Below are positions 43,954-52,391 of a stretch of 64,000 nucleotides of DNA, in pieces; position 1 is the first letter of the stretch; every line of letters starts with the position of its first letter. The DNA lies in NCBI RefSeq assembly GCF_000687535.1, contig NZ_JHWC01000008.1:47317-111316 (forward strand), read 5' to 3'. The DNA comes from Helicobacter rodentium ATCC 700285. GTDB taxonomy: Bacteria; Campylobacterota; Campylobacteria; Campylobacterales; Helicobacteraceae. The notes beneath the pieces are model-generated. The model did no database searches, had not been told where the DNA came from, and saw nothing but the letters and a program-made list of their open reading frames with translations. The position numbers and the translations under genes were made by a program.

Positions 43954-44835
43954 TTAGTTTTTCTCTGAATAGATAAAATGCGCCAAAGCTTCTTTTTGCT
44001 TATCGGTTAGCATTTGAGTTTTGAAGGTTGGCATAATACCAATATGTCCCTTTTTACCTTTTTCAAGCACTTCAGCCACAAATGCAGGAGTTCCATATTT
44101 TGTTAAATCTGGTGCCATTCCACCCATACCTGCGCCATCTTCTCCGTGGCAAGCATTACAAGTTGCAGCAGTATAAAGTTCTTTACCTTTTGCGACTAGT
44201 TCTGGATATTTTGTATTTTTTACTTCGGAAATCTCTGCCATTACATACGCAGCAACCGCTTTTTGGGATTCCTCACTATCCAATACACCGGGCGCAACTT
44301 CACTAATTGGCAACATATCCCCAAGCATATAGCCTAAACCTTTACTACCATTTTTAATCGTTGTGATAATGCCCTCTTCTCTACCCCATTCTGCTAGATT
44401 TGCCGCAACGCCATTGAGTCCCTCTGTTGTGATTCCGTGGCATTGAGAGCATTGCACAAGAAATAGATTCTGCCCCATTTTTGTTAATGTTGCAGGGTCA
44501 ATATTTTGCCATTGCGCTTCAAATTTTGCATTGTAAGCCTTTACCTCATCGTTGTATTCACCGATTTGAGAATAAGTATTGAGAGGATAACCCACAAACC
44601 AATACCATAATGCCCAAATCAACAATACAAGGTAAGTAGCACCCCAACCAATTGGAATGTCATTTTTAAATTCCTTGATTCCATCCCAATCTTCTTCTGT
44701 TAATTCACCTTCTGCCTTGCTATCTTTCATCTTTTTGATGTAACCACCGACAATGAAAATAGTCAAAGCTAAAATTGCTACGGCGCCAAGCAATCCAAGT
44801 TGATTAATGCTGTCGCCTAAGTTAAACCATTCCAT
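43954..44835 (-). CDS. ccoP: cbb3-type cytochrome c oxidase subunit III (diheme)
   Basis: Membrane-anchored electron-entry subunit. Two helices near the N-terminus (LGLLGAVAILALTIFIVGGYI and WGATYLVLLIWALWYWFVGYPL) precede two CxxCH haem-c sites: CSQCH (about residue 133) and CNACH (about 226), with axial methionines in GYMLGDMLP and IGIMPTF. 293 residues. It follows ccoQ with no gap and AAGGAG precedes the ATG. Confidence 0.96.
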   Translation of the reverse strand: MEWFNLGDSINQLGLLGAVAILALTIFIVGGYIKKMKDSKAEGELTEEDWDGIKEFKNDIPIGWGATYLVLLIWALWYWFVGYPLNTYSQIGEYNDEVKAYNAKFEAQWQNIDPATLTKMGQNLFLVQCSQCHGITTEGLNGVAANLAEWGREEGIITTIKNGSKGLGYMLGDMLPISEVAPGVLDSEESQKAVAAYVMAEISEVKNTKYPELVAKGKELYTAATCNACHGEDGAGMGGMAPDLTKYGTPAFVAEVLEKGKKGHIGIMPTFKTQMLTDKQKEALAHFIYSEKN

Positions 44836-45054
44836 TTAGCTCTCCTTCTTTTCGTCTTTATTATTTCGTTTTTCCACCAAAGCATCATTGAGGTCATCGT
44901 CTAATGCCAATCTCGCATATTTTTCATAGTCAATCTTTCCGCTTTTTTGGCTTTTGTAAAGATGATAAATATACCCATACAGCAAGACAACCAATAAAAG
45001 CGTAATGAACCAATACGCATAACCCTGAATGATTCTTATAGTTTCATATTCCAC
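44836..45054 (-). CDS. ccoQ: cbb3-type cytochrome c oxidase subunit IV (CcoQ)
   Basis: A 72-residue protein with a single helix (YAYWFITLLLVVLLYGYIYHLY) and a charged tail (KSGKIDYEKYARLALDDDLNDALVEKRNNKDEK), the CcoQ layout. It stabilises the core complex. The start is a GTG three bases after ccoO; no ATG exists before the helix. The position between ccoO and ccoP is diagnostic. Confidence 0.92.
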   Translation of the reverse strand: MEYETIRIIQGYAYWFITLLLVVLLYGYIYHLYKSQKSGKIDYEKYARLALDDDLNDALVEKRNNKDEKKES

Positions 45055-45056
45055 GA

Positions 45057-45740
45057 TTAGTTAGCCCTTCTTTTTTGCCCTAAGCTATTTAAATAAGCAA
45101 TGAGTGCCACAATTTGCTTAATTTCACCTCTCTCTAGCGCAGCTTTAATCTCTGGATCTTTCATATCCTCTGCAAGAATTTTTGCTTCTGCTAGAATCTC
45201 TGCTCTTGCTGCCTCCAAATTACCCAATTTAGGATTATTTTCTGTGTCATAAGGCATTGCAAAAACAACTTTTTGCGTATAAGCTTCTGCATAAGCAGTA
45301 TCCACATCTATATTTTTAGTGTATAAATGTTTATAAGCTGGCATAATAGAACCGGGTACAACCGCAGTTGGATTCAACATATGCTCTTCGTGCCAATCTG
45401 TTGTCCTCACATCACCTACGCGGTGCAAATCTGGTCCTGTTCTCTTAGAACCCCAAAGAAATGGTCTATCATAAGCATATTCACCACTTAAACTATATGC
45501 GCCATAACGATCTGTTTCTGCCTTGAATGGGCGGATTAACTGTGAATGACAAGCATTGCAACTCTCCGCGATATAAATCTGACGCCCTGCTGTTTCTAAA
45601 AGCGTGTAAGGTTTAAGATTCTCTGTTGGGCGTGAAGCCTTAGCAAAGTCTGGTAGAATCTCAACCAATCCTGCGATTGAAAATACCAACAAAAAGACTA
45701 CCGTAAAGAAAAACGGATTTTTTTCCAACCAATGAAACAT
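45057..45740 (-). CDS. ccoO: cbb3-type cytochrome c oxidase subunit II (monohaem)
   Basis: Membrane-bound cytochrome c subunit. An N-terminal helix (PFFFTVVFLLVFSIAGLVEILP) is followed by haem motif CNACHSQ (about residue 60) and the CcoO-specific LIRPFKAETDRYGAYSLSGEYAYDRPFLWGSKRTGPDLHRVG. 227 residues. ATG 45740 has GGAGG 6 bases before it; a GTG one codon earlier is possible. It passes electrons to CcoN. Confidence 0.96.
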   Translation of the reverse strand: MFHWLEKNPFFFTVVFLLVFSIAGLVEILPDFAKASRPTENLKPYTLLETAGRQIYIAESCNACHSQLIRPFKAETDRYGAYSLSGEYAYDRPFLWGSKRTGPDLHRVGDVRTTDWHEEHMLNPTAVVPGSIMPAYKHLYTKNIDVDTAYAEAYTQKVVFAMPYDTENNPKLGNLEAARAEILAEAKILAEDMKDPEIKAALERGEIKQIVALIAYLNSLGQKRRAN

Positions 45741-45752
45741 CACAAGCCTCCT

Positions 45753-47219
45753 TTACGCTGCCATTGGAGTCGCATATTTAGGTTCGCTTTCAAGCTCCCT
45801 ACTTGCAACAATGGTCATAATAATATTATAAACAAAGATAATAAAGCCTAAGAAATACAACAATCCACCAATTGCTCTAATTGTAAAGTAAGGCATTAGA
45901 ACAGTTACAGTATCAATAAAAGAATAAGCCAAGCTTCCAAACTCATCTGTTGCTCTCCACATCATACCTTGTGTGATACCTGCAATCCACATACTTGAGA
46001 AGTAAAGGATAATCGCAATGGTTTGCACCCAAAATTGTGTATCCATTAATTTTTTAGAATAAATTTCGCGTTTGAATAATCTTGGTGTCATATGATAACA
46101 AGCTGCAATAATCGTAAATGCAACCCAACCCAATGCCGCATCATGCACGTGTCCAATAATCCAATCTGTAAAGTGCGCTAAAGCATTGACGGATTTAATA
46201 GATTGAATTGGTCCTTCCAAAGTGGTTAGCATATACCAAGTAGAAGCTAAAAGCAAGAACTTAATAAGTGGAGATTCTTTTAATTGATGCCATTGTCCTT
46301 TCATTGTTAAAAGCATATTCACTGCTGTTCCCCAAGAAGGTAAAATCAACACAACAGAGAAAATTGAACCCATTGTTTGCATCCAATCTGGAACGGTAGA
46401 ATAAATAAGGTGGTGGCTACCTGCCCAAATATAAACAAACATTAAGCCCCAAAATGAGAATAAAGTCAATTTATAAGAGAAAATGGGTTGCCCGGATTCC
46501 TTTGGCAAGAAATAATAAATCACACCGATAATTCCTGAAGTGAAAACAAATGCAACCGCATTATGTCCAAACCACCATTGCACCATTGCATCATTTGTTC
46601 CTGCATATAAAGAAATGGAATGCCATAAAGAACCCACACCAGAAACTAGATAAGTTGGAATCGAGAGGTTATTAAAGATATAAAGCGCAGAGATTGCTAC
46701 AAATGTTGCAATAAAATACCACAAGCTGATATAAATTGTTTGTTCGCGTCTAACGCCCATTGAACCAAAGAGACTAACTCCCCACAATACCCACACGACA
46801 ACAACTAATAAGTCTAGGGGCCACACAAGCTCGGAATACTCTTTTGATTGGCTCATACCTGCAAACAAACTAACAACCGCTAGTGCCATTAGAGCGATAT
46901 AAACCCAAAAGTGCAAGAGACCAATCACCTTTAAAAATGTATGCTCATTATAAGAAATTTTTAGAACTCTTTGCCCTAAATAATACCAAGCTGTCCAAAT
47001 ACCACTCAATGTGAATCCATAAATGATTCCATTTGTGTGCAAAGGTCTCAATCGCCCGAACGTTCCGAATTCACCGGCTAAATAATTAAGGTCTGGAAAT
47101 GCCATTTGAAAAGCGATCACAACACCCAACAACAATCCAACAATACCAAATGCGATCGTTGCAAAAAGAAATAATTTTGCAATGGAGTAATCATACTCTA
47201 ACGCAGGATTTGATTGCAT
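45753..47219 (-). CDS. ccoN: cbb3-type cytochrome c oxidase subunit I
   Basis: Catalytic subunit that reduces oxygen at very low concentration, the main terminal oxidase of microaerophiles. Twelve helices; haem and copper ligands appear in LRPLHTNGIIYGFTLSG, VQWWFGHNAVAFVFTSGIIGVIYYFLPKE (CuB histidine and cross-linked tyrosine), GSHHLIYSTVPDW and GHVHDAALGWVAF. ATG 47219 follows AAGGAG; a longer frame begins 17 codons earlier but is not conserved. First gene of ccoNOQP. Confidence 0.96.
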   Translation of the reverse strand: MQSNPALEYDYSIAKLFLFATIAFGIVGLLLGVVIAFQMAFPDLNYLAGEFGTFGRLRPLHTNGIIYGFTLSGIWTAWYYLGQRVLKISYNEHTFLKVIGLLHFWVYIALMALAVVSLFAGMSQSKEYSELVWPLDLLVVVVWVLWGVSLFGSMGVRREQTIYISLWYFIATFVAISALYIFNNLSIPTYLVSGVGSLWHSISLYAGTNDAMVQWWFGHNAVAFVFTSGIIGVIYYFLPKESGQPIFSYKLTLFSFWGLMFVYIWAGSHHLIYSTVPDWMQTMGSIFSVVLILPSWGTAVNMLLTMKGQWHQLKESPLIKFLLLASTWYMLTTLEGPIQSIKSVNALAHFTDWIIGHVHDAALGWVAFTIIAACYHMTPRLFKREIYSKKLMDTQFWVQTIAIILYFSSMWIAGITQGMMWRATDEFGSLAYSFIDTVTVLMPYFTIRAIGGLLYFLGFIIFVYNIIMTIVASRELESEPKYATPMAA

Positions 47220-47383
47220 ATTTGCTCCTTCCTCTAAGATTTCCCTTTTAATAGATAGAGAATTTTGCATTTTATAAAATAAAGCATAATTACAAGCTTA
47301 AAATTAACAACAAATGGTAAATGAAATTAAAAATATTGTTTCGTTTTTGTCAAGTTGATTCAAAAAATAGGTTCTCCACTTTG

Positions 47384-47474
47384 TCGTTGCGAGATTCTAT
47401 ATTAGCAGAATCTACTTTTATTATTGTGCTAACCACCACTTCATTGCGAGAAACACATGGTGTTTCGTGGCAAT
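47384..47474 (+). repeat. Dispersed palindromic repeats, copies 5 and 6
   Basis: Two adjacent copies. TCGTTGCGA with stem GATTCT/AGAATC lies at 47384-47412. TCATTGCGA with stem GAAACAC-ATG-GTGTTTC, then CGTGGCAAT, lies at 47441-47474 and is the most complete copy of the family here. They lie in the 479-base gap between ccoN and the isomerase gene, which holds no gene. Confidence 0.65.
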
Positions 47475-47568
47475 TCATAATGTGGATTCTCGCCAATAAA
47501 GCCATTTTTGCAAGAATTCCATTTGTTCTTAAAATATGAAATTGGAGTTTAATTTATGTAAAATTTGG

Positions 47569-47606
47569 ATTGCTTTGTCTTTTGTTTCGCTCATTCCTTA
47601 CGATAA
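47569..47606 (-). repeat. Dispersed palindromic repeat, copy 7 (inverted, degenerate)
   Basis: On the plus strand ATTGCTTTGTC ... GTTTCGCTCATTCCTTACGATAA, the reverse of the TCATTGCGAGGAATGAGC type seen at 8480-8517. It sits about 95 bases from copy 6 in opposite orientation, echoing the paired layout at 8365-8517. Confidence 0.5.
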
Positions 47607-47698
47607 TAGAGAGACAGCACACAATGGCGCAGTAGAAAACCCAAAGAAATTTAATATTAAGATTGTTTCAAAACAAAGCCCTTGTTAACGTTTTCAGA

Positions 47699-48640
47699 TT
47701 AAACCCTGCCAATCGCATAAAGCTGCACAATTCCCACCAATTCTCCGTCATCTTGGACAATCAATTCTTTAATTTTATGTTCTAGCATAATGGATTCTGC
47801 TTCGGTTGCCATTGTATTGCTTGTAATGGTTTTTGGATTCTTAGTCATAATTGCACAAGCCATAACATTAAAATTCTCCTCACTCAAAGCTCTACGCAAA
47901 TCACCATCGGTAATAATTCCTAATATTTTATTGTTTTCTATTACTAAACACATACCCAATTTTTTAGAAGTCATTTCGGCAACCAATTCTTTAAAGGTTG
48001 CATTAGGAGAAACTAGAGGCAAATCCTCACAAATCATCACATCTTTCACGCGCGTGAGTAACTTGCGCCCTAAACTACCGCCCGGGTGAAATAATGCAAA
48101 ATCCTCTGGCTTAAAACCCCTTGCACGCATCAAAGCTACGGCTATAGCATCTCCCATTGCAAGTGTAGCAGTAGTGGAGCTTGTAGGGGCAAGTTGCAAA
48201 GGACAAGCTTCTTTAGCCACACTGATATTTAAGAAATAATCACTCTCTTTTACAAGCGTGGAATCCGTTTTTCCACTCATTGCAATCAATGGAATCTTAC
48301 GCATTTTTACCGAAGGAATTAAACGCAAAATCTCTTCACTCTCGCCAGAATTTGAGATAGCCAACAATGCGTCCTCACAAGTTAGCATACCCAAATCCCC
48401 GTGCAATGCTTCAGCTGGGTGCATAAAAAAACTTGGCGTTCCTGTGCTTGCTAAAGTTGCAGCAATCTTTGCTCCAATATGTCCAGATTTTCCCATTCCG
48501 CTAATCACCAAACGCCCTTTAAGGCTCAAAATCTTAAGTATCACATCATTAAACTCTGCTCCCACAAAAGATTTCAATCCTAAAATCGCATTGGATTCCA
48601 AATCTAAAACCTCTTTAGCTAACCCTGTGAAATCTTGCAT
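47699..48640 (-). CDS. kdsD: Arabinose-5-phosphate isomerase (KdsD/KpsF)
   Basis: Converts ribulose-5-phosphate to arabinose-5-phosphate, the first step to Kdo. The SIS domain (residues 1-190) has VISGMGKSGHIGAKIAATLASTGTPSFFMHPAEALHGDLGML and ISNSGESEE, and two CBS domains close the protein (MTSKKLGMCLVIENNKILGIITDGDLRRAL, then IMTKNPKTI...). 313 residues. It may serve lipid A core Kdo, and complements kdsC at 22422-22916. Confidence 0.93.
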   Translation of the reverse strand: MQDFTGLAKEVLDLESNAILGLKSFVGAEFNDVILKILSLKGRLVISGMGKSGHIGAKIAATLASTGTPSFFMHPAEALHGDLGMLTCEDALLAISNSGESEEILRLIPSVKMRKIPLIAMSGKTDSTLVKESDYFLNISVAKEACPLQLAPTSSTTATLAMGDAIAVALMRARGFKPEDFALFHPGGSLGRKLLTRVKDVMICEDLPLVSPNATFKELVAEMTSKKLGMCLVIENNKILGIITDGDLRRALSEENFNVMACAIMTKNPKTITSNTMATEAESIMLEHKIKELIVQDDGELVGIVQLYAIGRV

Positions 48641-48649
48641 TTCTGTCCT

Positions 48650-49951
48650 TTATAATAAAATTGCACCAATACTTCCACCGATAATCAATGGGATATTATA
48701 CATTAAAAAAGTCGGCACACAAGTATCCCAAATATGATGATGTTGTTTATCTGCATTTAAACCAGCGGTTGGTCCTAATGTGCTATCACTTGCGGGGCTT
48801 CCCGCATCGCCTAATGCACCTGCAATCCCAACTAGCAAGATAATTGCAGCAGGTGAGAACCCAAGCTCTAACCCAAGCGGACAATAAATCGCTGCGATAA
48901 TTGGAATAGTACCAAAAGAAGTTCCTATACCCATTGTAACCAATAATCCAACAAGTAGCATCATTAAAGCACCACCAAACTTGCCTCCTGCAAGTGCAGC
49001 AACATAATGGACAAGGGATTGGATTGCGCCTGTTTCTTTCAACACTGCACCAAACCCTGCAGCCACTAGCATTACAAACGCAATGAATGCCATCATTTTA
49101 AAACCTTCTTCCATTACTTCATCAATCTCTCCCCATTGGATTCCGCCAAGCAATACCATTAAGACGATTCCACACAATGCACCAAGAGGCAATGAACCAG
49201 CCCAAAGCTGCACAACAAAAGCCACAACTGCTCCAAGCAATACCGCAAAATCCTTGCGTTGCATAGAGGGTTTTTCCAATATTTCAATGGATTTTTCATC
49301 AAGATAAGTATTTTGATATTCACGCGGTTTGCGATAAAATACAAAAACAGCAAGAAGCAAACCAACCAACATACTCAATCCGCCAATCCACATAACACTT
49401 GAAACATCACCCAAACTTACATTGATACCATTTTGGTTTAATTGGTCGCGCAAGATTGTGTGAAAAATCAATCCAAACCCCACACTAAAGCTAACATAAG
49501 GTGCTTTCAATCCAAAAGTAAGCGCACAAGCTACTGCGCGTCTATCTATTTTTAAGTGATTCATCAAAGGCAACAAAGGAGGAATGAGAATCGGAATAAA
49601 GGCAATATGCACAGGAATGAGATTCTGCGAAAAACAGGCAAAAAAAGCAATGGAGAGACAAAACATTAAACGCCGATTCTGCACAAAATTAGCAATATAG
49701 TGAATAAGAATCAATGTGAGATTTGTGCGTGCAATCGCACTAGCAAGTGCGCCAAGCAAAATATAGCTCAATGCAGTTTCAAGATTCCCTGCCATACCAG
49801 AGATAAGCAAATTAATGCTTTTCTCTACACCAATTCCCCCGAGTACTCCCGCAACAAGAGCAGAAATTAGAATCGCTAAAAGCACATTCAGACGCGCTAA
49901 ACACAGCACACCCATTACAATAATGGACACAACAACAGGATTGGTCAGCAT
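48650..49951 (-). CDS. Na+/H+ antiporter-type permease (YuiF/NhaC-like superfamily)
   Basis: An inner-membrane permease of 433 residues with about eleven helices. The C-terminal half carries GTSFGTIPIIAAIYCPLGLELGF and the charged loop GIAGALGDAGSPASDSTLGPTAGLNADKQHHHIWDTCVPTFL, typical of the family in which some members move amino acids such as histidine. The transported ion or amino acid is not certain. It ends ten bases before the isomerase gene. Confidence 0.82.
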   Translation of the reverse strand: MLTNPVVVSIIVMGVLCLARLNVLLAILISALVAGVLGGIGVEKSINLLISGMAGNLETALSYILLGALASAIARTNLTLILIHYIANFVQNRRLMFCLSIAFFACFSQNLIPVHIAFIPILIPPLLPLMNHLKIDRRAVACALTFGLKAPYVSFSVGFGLIFHTILRDQLNQNGINVSLGDVSSVMWIGGLSMLVGLLLAVFVFYRKPREYQNTYLDEKSIEILEKPSMQRKDFAVLLGAVVAFVVQLWAGSLPLGALCGIVLMVLLGGIQWGEIDEVMEEGFKMMAFIAFVMLVAAGFGAVLKETGAIQSLVHYVAALAGGKFGGALMMLLVGLLVTMGIGTSFGTIPIIAAIYCPLGLELGFSPAAIILLVGIAGALGDAGSPASDSTLGPTAGLNADKQHHHIWDTCVPTFLMYNIPLIIGGSIGAILL

Positions 49952-50020
49952 TTATAACCTTTGAAAAAAAATCAAAAACAATATTTTACTTAATAGAAGC
50001 TAAAATTAACAAGATATTCT

Positions 50021-51127
50021 TCATCTCTGAATAACTTTATGCGAACTCGGATTCCAAAACACAAAATCGCCTAGATTTTTTTGTAAAAATCTACGCACAA
50101 CCTCGCACTTAATCTTAAAAAGAAAAAAGATTCTGCTATCGCTTCTTGCTACCTTTTCCATAGATTCAAAATTTCCCATATCCTTTGCCAAAACCACATC
50201 AGCATTATGATAAATTTTCTTTGCCTCCGCGTTTGCTAAAGATTCTATAAATCCGGGGCTTAACACCCCACTATCTACAACCCTACAAAGCGCAAAAAGT
50301 CTAGAATCGCTATTTTTTAAATCCTGCAAGGTAATATCATTAATAATCTCTGCTCCGCGCACAAAATAAAAAATCTCTAAATGCGGATACAAAGATTTAA
50401 GCGCAACAATCAAAATCTCATCAAACTCATTTTCCCCCGCATTATCACCGATAAATACGAGATTCTTAGACTTTTGTAGCTTTTGTGCGAACTTTTCTAA
50501 ATCAAAATAAGCAAAGTTTGCGCTCAAAATCTTTTGCGATTCCTCCTCTAAATCAAAACTGCATTGCGCCCCATAATCTAGCACATTTCCTAGCACACAA
50601 ATCTTAAGCGCGTAAGTTAGAATCTCCAATTCATCACATTTCTCTTGCGCAAGCTTTTGTGATAAAATCTCCAAAAAGCCCTTTTTATACTCTCTAGCGG
50701 TGGCAATACTAGAATTTTTCAACGCTTGATAGGGTGAGGGATTCTTTAAAATTGCACCAATTTTTTCATACACTTTCACCGCCAAAAGTGTAGGTGGAAT
50801 CTCAAAATCCAAATCCAACGCAATCTTTTTATCTGCGAAAAACTCCCTAAGCTCCGCTTGAATCTTTGCTTTATCTTGTATGGTTAGGCAAGAAGTTTGC
50901 GTGGTTTTTTGCTTAATTTGTGGATAAAATGCAGAATCCAAAAGGGATTCTGCGCTGATTTTTTGGAGCGTTTGGGATTTTGTATCTTGCGATTCTAAAT
51001 TTAGTGTTTCAAAAAGTCTAGCAATTTGACTTTGCACACCTTTAGCAAAGGAATCCTCACCATAGAGTTTCGCCGTTGCTTTTGCTTGTTTTAGCAGACA
51101 TTCCAAGCATTCATAAGTTAAATTAAT
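50021..51127 (-). CDS. DUF89/ARMT1-like metal-dependent damage-control phosphatase
   Basis: A 368-residue protein of the DUF89 family, which hydrolyses damaged sugar phosphates and related metabolites. Metal-site motifs are VFIGDNAGENEFDEI and VLAKDMGNFESM. The family's N-terminal CxxC (here ECLECLLKQA) lies upstream of the first usual start codon: TTG at 51106 would cut into it. An ATT codon at 51127, with AAGGA 6 bases upstream, restores the whole motif, and an in-frame stop of the preceding gene lies just before. I therefore propose ATT initiation. Confidence 0.75.
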   Translation of the reverse strand: MNLTYECLECLLKQAKATAKLYGEDSFAKGVQSQIARLFETLNLESQDTKSQTLQKISAESLLDSAFYPQIKQKTTQTSCLTIQDKAKIQAELREFFADKKIALDLDFEIPPTLLAVKVYEKIGAILKNPSPYQALKNSSIATAREYKKGFLEILSQKLAQEKCDELEILTYALKICVLGNVLDYGAQCSFDLEEESQKILSANFAYFDLEKFAQKLQKSKNLVFIGDNAGENEFDEILIVALKSLYPHLEIFYFVRGAEIINDITLQDLKNSDSRLFALCRVVDSGVLSPGFIESLANAEAKKIYHNADVVLAKDMGNFESMEKVARSDSRIFFLFKIKCEVVRRFLQKNLGDFVFWNPSSHKVIQR

Positions 51128-51142
51128 GTGAAATCCTTCGCA

Positions 51143-51691
51143 TTACGATTCCTTAGTGGAATCCTGCCCCGCTTGTGTTGCGTTCTTTTGCTCCTCATTG
51201 TTTTCCTTAGCCTTTACATCAATCGCCTTACCCCACATTAGACGATACTTGCGTTTTAAGAAGTCAATCTCCTCTTGTGCGGCGCGTAATTGCTCCCTAA
51301 GAATCGCAATCGTTTTCTTATCGTCCTCATACACCTCTTGCGTATTAAAGAGTGCGTCTTTTAAGAATTGGTTTTCATTTTTCACGCTTGAAATCGTCTC
51401 TTCTTTGGAGCTTACAACCTTTTCGTGCAAACTTAGAATCGTTCCAATGGTTTTTTCTACAAACTCACTATCCACTGCACTACTCACCGCTGTATCGCCC
51501 TGCACCATTACCGCGCCGCCCTTTGTAATGCCGCTTTGCACCAAAGCCTGTGTGCCACTTCCCGCATCAATATAAAATTGCCCATTTTCTTGTTTGCTTT
51601 TTAATGTTCCATTTGCAACCATTTCTAGCACTTTTTCTTTCTCTAATTGCGCAAGTTTTACAAACTCGTCTATGATGACCCAAGTTTCCAT
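51143..51691 (-). CDS. DUF3972 family coiled-coil protein
   Basis: A 182-residue cytoplasmic protein restricted to Campylobacterota as far as known. The N-terminal WVIIDEFVKLAQLEKEKVLEMVANGTLKSKQENGQFYIDAG looks like a small winged or MerR-type HTH fold; residues 85-155 form a coiled coil (LHEKVVSSKEETISSVKNENQFLKDALFN ... ILREQLRAAQEEIDFLKRKY). Function unknown; polar or DNA-associated scaffold roles are possible. It is followed by the DUF89 gene and preceded by purE. Confidence 0.75.
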   Translation of the reverse strand: METWVIIDEFVKLAQLEKEKVLEMVANGTLKSKQENGQFYIDAGSGTQALVQSGITKGGAVMVQGDTAVSSAVDSEFVEKTIGTILSLHEKVVSSKEETISSVKNENQFLKDALFNTQEVYEDDKKTIAILREQLRAAQEEIDFLKRKYRLMWGKAIDVKAKENNEEQKNATQAGQDSTKES

Positions 51692-51699
51692 TCTCTACC

Positions 51700-52194
51700 C
51701 TATAAAATCACTTCAATATCGCTAGAATCCAATTCCACATTTTTCGCTTTCATCACACGATCTTCTTTGAGCTTTCCGCCCAATTCTGCGTCGTTTAACG
51801 CCAAAATCTGCATCGCAAGATATGCACTATTAACCGCACCTGTTTTACCCAAAGCCACGGTTGCCACAGGCATACCAGAGGGCATTTGCACGGTGGAAAG
51901 CAATGCGTCTAAACCCTCTAATGCACCACCCTTTAGCGGCACACCAATGACCGGCTTTGTCGTCATTGAAGCGACTGCTCCCGCTAAATGCGCCGCCATA
52001 CCCGCAGCAGCAATAAAGACTTTTGCCCCCTTTTCCTCTGCATTTTTTACATATTCTTTCGTGCGATTGGGACTGCGGTGCGCAGAGCTAATAATCACTT
52101 CATAAGGCACATCAAACTTTTTTAAAACATTAATGCACTCCTCCATTACCGCATAATCACTCTTACTTCCCATTAAAATTGCTACAAACTCCAT
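51700..52194 (-). CDS. purE: N5-carboxyaminoimidazole ribonucleotide mutase
   Basis: Purine synthesis step converting N5-CAIR to CAIR. GSKSDYAVMEECINVLKKFDVPYEVIISSAHRSPNRT at residues 9-45 and IAAAGMAAHLAGAVASMTTKPVIGVPL are the class I PurE signatures, with a histidine in the SAHR motif. 164 residues. The start at 52194 follows AAGGAG; a longer frame upstream is not conserved. Confidence 0.95.
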   Translation of the reverse strand: MEFVAILMGSKSDYAVMEECINVLKKFDVPYEVIISSAHRSPNRTKEYVKNAEEKGAKVFIAAAGMAAHLAGAVASMTTKPVIGVPLKGGALEGLDALLSTVQMPSGMPVATVALGKTGAVNSAYLAMQILALNDAELGGKLKEDRVMKAKNVELDSSDIEVIL

Positions 52195-52204
52195 AATTTC
52201 TCCT

Positions 52205-52390
52205 TTATAATGCAGACAAGGACAATCCAAGCCCAATCAAAAATCCGCCAATTAAGGTAAATAAAAACAAATAAAGAAAAAGATAAAGAAAAGTTGGCAA
52301 TAACACAAGCCACCACGACCATTGAATCTTATCCGCGAGTTTCAATCCAATAAACAATAGCTGCAAAAGCATTAAAAACCAACTAAACAC
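52205..52390 (-). CDS. Small two-helix membrane protein
   Basis: About 61 residues: two hydrophobic helices (FSWFLMLLQLLFIGLKLA and WWLVLLPTFLYLFLYLFLFTLIGGFLIGLGLSL) joined by DKIQWSW, the layout of the small 'transmembrane Fragile-X-F' type proteins. GTG 52390 is chosen: AAGGA lies 5 bases upstream and it starts immediately after the stop of the CorC-like gene. A longer frame from TTG 52414 would overlap that gene. Function unknown. Confidence 0.6.
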   Translation of the reverse strand: MFSWFLMLLQLLFIGLKLADKIQWSWWLVLLPTFLYLFLYLFLFTLIGGFLIGLGLSLSAL

Positions 52391-52391
52391 T

